Of a stretch of DNA of 13,321 nucleotides, positions 7,801 to 13,321 are shown one piece after another. The translations under genes and the position numbers were made by a program. Each line of letters starts with the position of its first letter. The first letter of the stretch is position 1. The stretch is from Verrucomicrobia bacterium GWC2_42_7 (GTDB lineage Bacteria; Verrucomicrobiota; Verrucomicrobiia; Opitutales; GWC2-42-7-A), in NCBI GenBank assembly GCA_001831055.1, contig MIDO01000106.1:1-13321 (forward strand), written 5' to 3'. Below the pieces are notes generated by a model, which was not told the DNA's origin, ran no database searches, and saw only the letters and a list, made by a program, of their open reading frames with translations.

Positions 7801-8745
7801 ATGGGACACATTTACTTATCAATTGTTATTCCTGTATTTAACGAACAAGAAAATCTTGAGCGGTTGTTTACACGCTTGACGGCAGCGTTAGACGCGATGA
7901 AACAGCCGAGTGAGATTGTTTTTGTTAACGATGGAAGTTCTGACAATTCCTTCAAAATATTAAAAAACTTCCACGAGAGGCGCCCGCAGCAAGTCAGAAT
8001 TATCGATTTTAATGGCAATTACGGGCAACATACGGCCATTATTGCAGCCTTTGAACGGGTTCGGGGCAAAATCATCGTAACCCTCGACGCTGACCTTCAA
8101 AATCCGCCTGAGGAAATCCAAAAATTGGTTGCGAAGGTAGAAGAAGGTTACGATGTGGTCGGTGGTTTTCGTGCGCAACGCGAAGATTCTTGGTTTCGCC
8201 GCTATGCTTCAAAGCTAAACAATAAAATCCGTAAGTATACAACTAACATAGAGATGACAGATCAAGGTTGTATGCTCCGTGCATATGCGCGACATATCGT
8301 CGATGCTATTGTGCGTTGTGGGGAGCGTACTACGTTTATCCCTGCATTAGCCTACAAATTTGCAGCAAATCCTGGGGAAGTGGAAGTTGCTCATTCGGCC
8401 AGGTTGGGAGGTCAATCCAAGTATAGCTTATACAAACTTATCCGCCTGAATTTTGACTTAATAACAGGATTTACGCTTGTTCCGCTGCAGCTATTTACGA
8501 TTTTGGGCTTTATCGTTTCGGGCCTAAGTGCAATATTGGTCGTTGTACTAGTTGTACGCCGCATCCTTATTGGCCCGGAGGTACAAGGAATTTTTACGCT
8601 ATTTGCAGTATTATTTTTCTTAATAAGCGTTGCAATTACCGGTATTGGGCTTGTCGGTGAATACGTAGGCCGGACCTACCAAGCCGTTCAACAAAGACCC
8701 CGCTATATTCTCCGCCAAATCTTAGACAAAACTTCGGAGGAGTAG
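7801..8745 (+). CDS. arnC: ArnC-like undecaprenyl-phosphate 4-deoxy-4-formamido-L-arabinose transferase (GT2)
   Basis: This is a 314-residue GT2 family enzyme (E. coli ArnC about 322). ArnC transfers 4-formamido-L-arabinose from UDP to undecaprenyl phosphate on the cytoplasmic face; ArnD then deformylates the product. The GT-A domain opens with LSIVIPVFNEQENL (6-19) and has NDGSSDNS (43-50), NYGQHTAI and LDADLQNPPEEI (the Asp96-x-Asp98 metal motif), then EGYDVVGG and DSWFRRYASK. It continues with QGCMLRAYARHIVDAI and GGQSKYSLYKL, all matching ArnC block by block. Two transmembrane helices (about 231-254 and 264-286) and the GLVGEYVGRTYQ signature close the protein. The frame can be opened upstream inside arnB, but ATG 7801 matches the family N-terminus. 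DPM-like transferases share the fold; the WFRRYASK and QGCMLRAY blocks favour ArnC. Confidence 0.9.
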   Translation: MGHIYLSIVIPVFNEQENLERLFTRLTAALDAMKQPSEIVFVNDGSSDNSFKILKNFHERRPQQVRIIDFNGNYGQHTAIIAAFERVRGKIIVTLDADLQNPPEEIQKLVAKVEEGYDVVGGFRAQREDSWFRRYASKLNNKIRKYTTNIEMTDQGCMLRAYARHIVDAIVRCGERTTFIPALAYKFAANPGEVEVAHSARLGGQSKYSLYKLIRLNFDLITGFTLVPLQLFTILGFIVSGLSAILVVVLVVRRILIGPEVQGIFTLFAVLFFLISVAITGIGLVGEYVGRTYQAVQQRPRYILRQILDKTSEE

Positions 8746-8751
8746 GGGCTA

Positions 8752-8787
8752 GGGGAACCGCTTTGGGTAGCCCAGAAAAGCTTCCCC
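8752..8787 (-). repeat. 36-bp palindromic repeat, copy B
   Basis: It lies seven bases after the arnC stop. The outer arms GGGGAA (8752-8757) and TTCCCC (8782-8787) pair. Inside, GCTTT (8760-8764) pairs with AAAGC (8777-8781), and GGG with CCC around a TAG loop, with small bulges. On the minus strand it matches copy A at 26 of 36 positions without gaps. No T-run follows on the plus strand, so if it ends arnC transcription it does so atypically. Confidence 0.65.
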
Positions 8788-9062
8788 AACAGAAAAACGT
8801 GATATAGTATATTAAAAAATAGAAGTGGCAAAGAGCGAAAAAATTCCTTTTCGTAAAAAGAAAGCTTTTCGCGCTTTCCAAAGGAAAGCGGATATCGCCA
8901 AAGAAAATTTTTTAATTTTTCTTTATCAAAAGAGATAGGACTGTAACGAAATTAATGACTTATGCTATATCATGTAGCTAATCAAAATGTTGTTAGGATC
9001 TAAAACCTCTCTTCAGTTTATTCCAGGTTCGCGTCATACTTAATACACTTTAGAAGGAGGTA
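8788..9062. other. Intergenic DNA between convergent units, with dyads and no gene
   Basis: No coding frame is supported on either strand here. Two inverted repeats stand out: CGCTTTCC / GGAAAGCG with an AAA loop (8872-8890, perfect 8-bp stem), and AAAGAAAA / TTTTCTTT (8900-8907 and 8917-8924). On the minus strand the first stem is followed after several bases by a T-rich TTTCTTTTT, so it could be a weak terminator for the minus-strand acyltransferase operon. The rest is AT-rich, with no recognised motif. Confidence 0.35.
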
Positions 9063-9191
9063 TTGAAAATAGAGAATAGAACGCAAGAAAGGGTTTTAGG
9101 AAGCGTTTTACCTTCATTTTTTAATGTGTTAAGTCTATCATTAAAAATGATGCTTTCATTCAAAATATTATCGAATGACTTCATTGTTTAG
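9054..9191 (+). other. Orphan consensus Shine-Dalgarno with a 42-codon frame
   Basis: AAGGAGGT at 9054-9061 is the best ribosome-binding match I noticed in the window, yet no recognised gene follows. A frame from TTG 9063 runs 42 codons to TAG 9189-9191 and overlaps the 3' end of the acyltransferase-partner gene on the other strand. The spacing from AGGAGG to TTG is only two bases, too short for normal initiation, and no other start codon lies at the usual distance. It may be a gene remnant, a small peptide gene using another start, or coincidence. Confidence 0.2.
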
Positions 9192-10085
9192 AAAAGCAAT
9201 TCCTGTTTCAGACCGGAAATGGCAAGGGTCTATACGAAAGAAATATTCTCTTTTTCCGTAAGCTGATTCTGATAAGTCAACGATGTCAGGAAATATTTGT
9301 TTTACTGCTACCTTCCATTTTTGCCATTCTTGATAGCCATCAGATTTTTTTACTATTGCCATGATAGGTTCGCAAACGGGTTCTATGTAGGTAATTAATT
9401 TGATATGTCTTGATTCTAGCAAATTTTTGATTTTTTTTAAGTAATTCAATGAATTCTCGTGGAATTTGTAATGACTCCATTCTGTCGCAATTTGGTTCAC
9501 TTTCTCGTTAAAGATAGTTACGTTTTCTGTATCAAAGTGTTGCATCCATCCAACTTGGTTCCCTGAGCCGTCTATAGCTACGCTTCTTGGGGCTTTTTTT
9601 AAGTATTTAGCTAGGGTTTTTACACAAAACTCGATATTTTTTATGTTAAAAAGGTATAAGGAAATTTGTTTCCATTTTTTTTCATTAAAAAAGTCTTTTG
9701 ATGGATTTTGAGGATCCATTTCTCCAATGGAAATTCCGATGATGACAACGTTTTCATTTGAAAGGTGTTTTTTTAGGAAATGATAAATTTCACTGTGTTT
9801 TTCTCCTCCGCAAGCTGCATTGAAAAAACGGTGCTGCTTTAATTGGGAGACATTGATCATTGCTGACCTGCTATTTCCTATTAATAGGGCATTGTGTGAA
9901 TATTTATATATTTGCTGTGCTTTGTATTCTCTTTCGCATGAAATGTAGACTCCGAGTTTATTTACTCCGAAGAAGTTATAGGGGTCGATATAGTAGCTCA
10001 CCAATCCAATTACGAGTAGGATTGCCAAGGAGAATCCTAATGTCCTGTAGACATATTTTTTTAAAATATAAGGGGCTGAATCCAT
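9168..10085 (-). CDS. SGNH-type periplasmic partner of an MBOAT O-acyltransferase (AlgJ/AlgX/DltD-like role)
   Basis: This 305-residue protein has one N-terminal membrane anchor (about 14-33) and a periplasmic domain. GNSRSA at 70-75 matches the block I nucleophile region (Ser72). DPCHF at 286-290 supplies a D-x-x-H pair (Asp286, His289) near the C-terminus, where this fold keeps its catalytic Asp and His. FFNAACGG (88-94) and VVIIGISIGEMD (113-124) fit the intervening strands. Such proteins work with membrane-bound MBOAT proteins to move acetyl groups onto exported polysaccharides. The gene starts seven bases after the MBOAT stop; I chose ATG 10085 over TTG 10091. It appears intact although its partner is broken. 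Membership of a specific named family is not established; overall similarity to DltD or AlgX is not obvious. Confidence 0.65.
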   Translation of the reverse strand: MDSAPYILKKYVYRTLGFSLAILLVIGLVSYYIDPYNFFGVNKLGVYISCEREYKAQQIYKYSHNALLIGNSRSAMINVSQLKQHRFFNAACGGEKHSEIYHFLKKHLSNENVVIIGISIGEMDPQNPSKDFFNEKKWKQISLYLFNIKNIEFCVKTLAKYLKKAPRSVAIDGSGNQVGWMQHFDTENVTIFNEKVNQIATEWSHYKFHENSLNYLKKIKNLLESRHIKLITYIEPVCEPIMAIVKKSDGYQEWQKWKVAVKQIFPDIVDLSESAYGKREYFFRIDPCHFRSETGIAFLNNEVIR

Positions 10086-10092
10086 GGGCAAA

Positions 10093-11548
10093 TTAGAACT
10101 GATAATATAAAAACTCGCTGACGTTGGAGAGGGAGAGGACGCCCGTAACGAGCAACAAAGATGTTATTAACACCCAGCGCATTTTGGGAGTCCAATTGAT
10201 AGAGTTTTTTTCATAATCGTCATTTAGAATAAGCCTATAATTTTTAAATAGTTGCTGTGTGTTTGGGAAAACCCACACAAAAAATAAAAGTCCTCCTACG
10301 ATCGCCCATTTTTCAGGTTTAACCAAGGTTGTTGCGTTTGTTGCAGGAAATCCGAATCCCACCATCGCTGATAACATTTTACTTGCTGAATCTAAATCAG
10401 CTGCCCTAAATAAAACCCAACCAAAAACAACCAGCAAGAATGTAATTGTTTTTGATAGGGGAACGGTAACCTTATTTTTAAGAATATCATAACCTGTTAA
10501 AGCATGATTGAGGGCTAATAAAATTCCATGATAGGTTCCCCATAATACAAATGTCCATCCAGCCCCATGCCAGATGCCGCCAATAAGCATAGTCAGCAAC
10601 AAGTTGATATATCTTCGGCTTTTCCCTTTTCTATTCCCGCCAAGAGAAATATAGATGTAATCCCTCAAGAACCTTGATAAGGTCATATGCCACCTCCTCC
10701 AAAACTCGATAATGTTTAGGGAATTGTATGGCGAATTAAAGTTGGCAGGTAGCCTAATTCCGAACAATCTTCCTAATCCGATTGCCATGTCCGAATATCC
10801 CGAAAAATCAAAGTAGATTTGAAATGAATAAGTTAACGCTCCTAGCCAAGCATCACTGGCATGGATTTCTTTAGATGAAGAAAGGGCATCAAATACGGTC
10901 TTTACCGTTGGAGAAAGTTGGTCTGCAATAATCGTTTTTTTAAAAAGTCCGATTGCAAAGACTGTAATTCCAATAGCTAAATTTTCTCAATTAAATCGAA
11001 AAGTATCTAGCTTCCTAAATTGAGGGACAACATCATGATGATGTACGATTGGGCCTGCAATCAGTTGAGGGAAAAAATACGATAAAAAGCATATAATCCA
11101 ACAATCTATAGCACTTTGTTTCTCTCTTAAAAGAGTCGCAGAGGTATGCTATTTTTTGAAAGGTGAAAAACGAGATACCCAATGGTAAAATAATGCTTCC
11201 AATATTCCAGTTTGTTTCAAAAACAGTATTTATGTTATTAATGATGAAAAAGGTATATTTAAAATAGCAAAGCAATAGAACATTTGCAGTGATGCCGATT
11301 CCCAAAAGTAATTTTCGTGCAGGTAAAGGGAACGACTTTGCCCCTAATAGATTACCGATACCATAATTCGCAAACATGGACGCAAGGAGTAATCCTAAGT
11401 ACAATGGGTTCCACCAAGCATAATAAAATAGTGATGCAAATACGAGCCAGCTCTTTGCTAGAACAACTCTTTTGCTTCCAAATAAAAAATATACGATTAA
11501 AGCCAGAGGCAAGAATAGGAAAATAAAGGTGTATGAGTTGAAAAGCAT
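10093..11548 (-). pseudogene. MBOAT O-acyltransferase (AlgI/DltB/PatA type), disrupted by frameshift and nonsense codon
   Basis: The restored frame would encode about 484 residues, normal for this polytopic inner-membrane family, which passes acyl groups across the membrane for polysaccharide O-acylation. The N-terminal half (11548 to about 11078) reads normally from MLFNSYTFIFLFLPLALIVY through LPLGISFFTFQKIAYLCDS. At an A6 run on the plus strand (11072-11077) one extra base shifts frame, and the reading then ends at 11033. The correct continuation, FFPQLIAGPIVHHHDVVPQF, is in the neighbouring frame until TGA 10987-10989, where the family normally has Trp in an FxWxNLAIG context. After it, GLFKKTIIAD, QIYFDFSGYSDMAIG, EFWRRWH and GGIWHGAGW (the conserved His pair) follow intact to TAA 10093. 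TGA serves as a normal stop elsewhere in the window, so recoding is unlikely. A sequencing error could explain the homopolymer lesion but not easily both lesions. Confidence 0.85.
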
Positions 11549-11838
11549 TTATTTTAAAGTTCAAAAAAAACCAATAAGCCCTGTCTTTGTCAATGTTTTC
11601 TATAAATAATTAAATCTCTAGGTAATACCTGAATCCTTTTCCTTTCTCCAGAACAGAAACCTGGACACCTCTTCAAGTGCTGAAGGCGTTACCTTTTCTA
11701 TAATGGGGAATTATAATAAGAATATTTTTGGGTAGTGCTCTAAGGGGGATGTTTTTTATATTTTTATAAAAATTTTCTTTTTTGCTCGAAGTATGAATTT
11801 TCAAATCCATATCTCACGTAACAATTCCTTTTTCGGAA
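11549..11838. other. AT-rich intergenic DNA upstream of the MBOAT gene, no gene seen
   Basis: No coding frame is supported. A TTGACA lies on the minus strand at 11593-11588, pointing to the MBOAT gene, but I find no convincing -10 at 16-18 bases. On the plus strand there are two TATAAT hexamers, at about 11699-11704 and at 11712-11717. The second has TTACCT 17 bases upstream (11689-11694). They could start a small RNA or an early nrdJ transcript. The evidence is only hexamer matches in AT-rich DNA. Confidence 0.3.
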
Positions 11839-11867
11839 GGGGCTTTGGGGGCCAAAATGGGTTCCCC
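11839..11867 (-). repeat. Palindromic repeat, copy C (right arm truncated)
   Basis: On the minus strand it reads GGGGAACCCATTTTGG, CCCCCAAAGC, CCC. This matches copy A in all but one of the first 15 positions; there is then a two-base deletion, and the second GGTTCCCC arm is lost. The stem TTTGGGG (11844-11850) / CCCCAAA (11864-11870) is retained, with AAGGG (11837-11841) and CCCTT (11874-11878) pairing outside it. No T-run follows. It lies about 70 bp upstream of the NrdR boxes. Confidence 0.6.
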
Positions 11868-11935
11868 AAAATACCCTTTGTAAAAAAATAAAATAAAATA
11901 AAATTGCGCTGGTTTTAAAAATAATTTTTCTTTAT

Positions 11936-11951
11936 ATACAATATATTGTGT
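11936..11951 (+). promoter_or_regulatory. NrdR box 1 upstream of nrdJ
   Basis: The 16-mer ATACAATATATTGTGT matches the published NrdR palindrome ACACwATATATwGTGT at 15 of 16 positions. NrdR is the ATP/dATP-sensing repressor of ribonucleotide reductase genes. The site lies 113-128 bases upstream of the nrdJ ATG, in the expected promoter region. Confidence 0.8.
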
Positions 11952-11966
11952 GTTTGTTTTTGAGAT

Positions 11967-11982
11967 GCACTATATGTAGTAA
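11967..11982 (+). promoter_or_regulatory. NrdR box 2 upstream of nrdJ
   Basis: GCACTATATGTAGTAA matches the NrdR consensus at 12 of 16 positions, keeping the CACTATAT half. It starts exactly 31 bp after box 1, the three-helical-turn spacing typical of NrdR box pairs. The spacing lends weight to this otherwise weaker match. The nrdJ promoter probably overlaps the pair, but no -10 could be chosen with confidence. Confidence 0.7.
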
Positions 11983-12000
11983 TGAGGAAACGAAGTCTCG

Positions 12001-12046
12001 AAGGCCCGGAATATACGGGGCTTGGTGATTTTTTGTATTAAAAAAT
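12001..12046 (+). promoter_or_regulatory. Possible leader hairpins in the nrdJ 5' region
   Basis: Between NrdR box 2 and the nrdJ start, GCCC and GGGC flank GGAATATACG-type sequence (12004-12021) and are followed shortly by T6 at 12029-12034, somewhat like an attenuator. A second AT-only stem pairs ATTTTTT (12028-12034) with AAAAAAT (12040-12046). Both stems are short, so this is weak evidence for transcript-level control. Confidence 0.25.
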
Positions 12047-12063
12047 TTAACATTTTTGGTTTT

Positions 12064-13321
12064 ATGCATACGAAGGTTAAGCTACCAACGGAATATCAAA
12101 CTTTCATTCACATGTCACGTTATGCGCGCTGGGTTGACGAAGATCAACGCCGGGAGACGTGGAACGAGACGGTGGGTCGTTATCTTAATTTCATGGTCAA
12201 TGAGCAATGTAAAGGGTTGGTTGACAATGATACGGTCCAAGAAATTCGAAATGCGATTCTGCAGTTAGAGGTGATGCCCTCGATGCGAGCGCTGATGACT
12301 GCAGGACCTGCTTTGGCGAGGGATAATGTTGCTGGGTTTAATTGTAGTTATGTGGCCATTGATCACCCCCATGCGTTCGATGAGATGTTGTACATCTTGA
12401 TGTGTGGTTCGGGAGCTGGATTCAGTGTTGAGCGTCAATTTGTTTCGAAGTTACCCGTTATTGCTGAGCGTTTTAGAAATTCTAATTCCGTCATTAAAGT
12501 TGAGGACAGCAAAATCGGATGGGCGGATGCTTTTCGCGAATTGATCAGCTTTTTATATTCAGGTTGTGTTCCTCTTTGGGATGTGTCTCAAGTGCGTAAA
12601 GCTGGGGCGCGCCTAAATGTTTTTGGAGGAAGGGCTTCTGGGCCTGGGCCATTGGAGGAATTGTTTAAGTTTACGGTTTCGACCTTTAAGGAATCGGCTG
12701 GACGGAAATTAACATCAATAGAATGTCACGATATTTGTTGTAAGGTTGGCGAAGTGGTGCTCTCGGGAGGGGTGAGGCGTTCAGCGGAAATCTCCTTGTC
12801 GAACCCTAGCGATGACCGTATGCGCCATGCGAAGAGCGGGGATTGGTGGAAGACAGACCCCCACCGTGCCTTGGCGAATAACAGTGCCTGTTATACAGAA
12901 AAGCCAAACATGGATACTTTTATGAGGGAGTGGTTGGCTCTCTATAGCAGTAAAAGTGGCGAACGTGGTATCTTTAACCGAGAAGCCGCGAAGAAGCAGG
13001 CCGCTAAATATGGCCGACGCGATCCCGAACACGAATTTGGTACTAACCCTTGCAGTGAAATTATTCTGCGTTCTTGTCAGTTTTGTAATCTTTCAGAAGT
13101 TGTTATCAGGCATGACGATGACTTGAATAGCCTCAAGCGCAAGGTTCGATTGGCCGCGATCATTGGGACGATGCAAGCGACCTTGACAAACTTCCGTTAT
13201 TTACGAGATGTTTGGAAGCAAAATTCACAAGAAGAGGCATTGCTTGGCGTAAGTCTGACGGGCATTGTGGATAACAAGCTCATGGCAGGAAAAGAAGGCA
13301 AAGCTGTCCTGAAGCAAGTTT
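12064..13321 (+). CDS. nrdJ: Class II (adenosylcobalamin-dependent) ribonucleoside-triphosphate reductase, 3' end outside window
   Basis: The first 419 codons are present; the monomeric Lactobacillus leichmannii enzyme has about 739. The enzyme reduces ribonucleotides to deoxyribonucleotides using a thiyl radical made from adenosylcobalamin. The N-terminus LPTEYQTFIHMSRYARW and the blocks MCGSGAGFSVERQ and GEVVLSGGVRRSAEISL fit the monomeric RTPR branch. Key residues are visible: Cys94 in GFNCSYV (equivalent to C119 of the Lactobacillus enzyme), Asn328 and Cys330 in NPCSE (thiyl Cys, equivalent to C408) with Glu332, and Cys341 (equivalent to C419). The 11-residue distance between Cys330 and Cys341 equals that between 408 and 419. 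The C-terminal redox cysteines lie beyond the edge. ATG 12064 gives the family N-terminus; no Shine-Dalgarno is evident. The frame stays open upstream to 11986. Two NrdR boxes precede the gene. Confidence 0.92.
   Translation, partial: MHTKVKLPTEYQTFIHMSRYARWVDEDQRRETWNETVGRYLNFMVNEQCKGLVDNDTVQEIRNAILQLEVMPSMRALMTAGPALARDNVAGFNCSYVAIDHPHAFDEMLYILMCGSGAGFSVERQFVSKLPVIAERFRNSNSVIKVEDSKIGWADAFRELISFLYSGCVPLWDVSQVRKAGARLNVFGGRASGPGPLEELFKFTVSTFKESAGRKLTSIECHDICCKVGEVVLSGGVRRSAEISLSNPSDDRMRHAKSGDWWKTDPHRALANNSACYTEKPNMDTFMREWLALYSSKSGERGIFNREAAKKQAAKYGRRDPEHEFGTNPCSEIILRSCQFCNLSEVVIRHDDDLNSLKRKVRLAAIIGTMQATLTNFRYLRDVWKQNSQEEALLGVSLTGIVDNKLMAGKEGKAVLKQV

Noticed and set aside
8636..8881. 81-codon minus-strand ORF at the 3' end of arnC
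   Set aside because: It overlaps arnC and repeat B in antisense, has no family features, and has no ribosome site.
10093..10788. A complete 231-residue MBOAT gene starting at ATG 10788
   Set aside because: The frame continues upstream to 10986 with conserved MBOAT sequence (GLFKKTIIAD, QIYFDFSGYSD). The ATG is internal, so this is the 3' part of a broken gene.
10987..10989. TGA read as Trp (alternative genetic code)
   Set aside because: TGA ends arnT and the PilW-like gene in this window, and Trp is encoded by TGG throughout the other proteins.
11549..12063. Cobalamin riboswitch upstream of the B12-dependent reductase
   Set aside because: I looked for a B12-box-like GCCACTG core and its partner elements and saw none. 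NrdR boxes explain control better.

Overview
The window is AT-rich DNA from a Gram-negative bacterium. Three things point that way: genes of the lipid A 4-amino-4-deoxy-L-arabinose (L-Ara4N) pathway (ArnT, ArnB, ArnC), a minor-pilin operon with prepilin leaders, and an adenosylcobalamin-dependent (class II) ribonucleotide reductase. The A|FTLVE prepilin leader and the C-terminal pattern of the giant PilX-like protein remind me of Verrucomicrobiota and related PVC bacteria. That placement is from memory and tentative. Shine-Dalgarno sequences are weak or absent before most genes.

Layout. (1) 1-4187, minus strand: a tightly coupled operon of three prepilin-like proteins (PilV-like, PilW-like, and a PilX-like protein of more than 929 residues that runs off the left edge). 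(2) 4188-4516: a divergent intergenic region with a palindromic repeat and a GC-richer block that can fold. (3) 4517-8745, plus strand: arnT, a small one-helix membrane protein of unknown function overlapping its end, then arnB and arnC, which are four bases apart. ArnB would make UDP-L-Ara4N, ArnC would load the formylated sugar onto undecaprenyl phosphate, and ArnT would move the sugar to lipid A at the outer face of the inner membrane. ArnA and ArnD are not in the window. (4) 8746-9167: a gap between convergent units with dyads and one orphan consensus Shine-Dalgarno. (5) 9168-11548, minus strand: an MBOAT O-acyltransferase broken by a frameshift and a nonsense codon, followed by an intact SGNH-type partner. 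(6) 11549-13321, plus strand: a long intergenic region ending in two NrdR boxes, then nrdJ, which is cut by the right edge.

The most notable non-genic signal is a family of four imperfect palindromes of about 36 bp, one in each of four intergenic spaces (4293-4328, 6511-6546, 8752-8787, 11839-11867). They share sequence as well as the ability to fold. The clearest regulatory signal is the NrdR box pair, 31 bp apart start to start. I see no tRNA, rRNA, CRISPR array or transposase gene.
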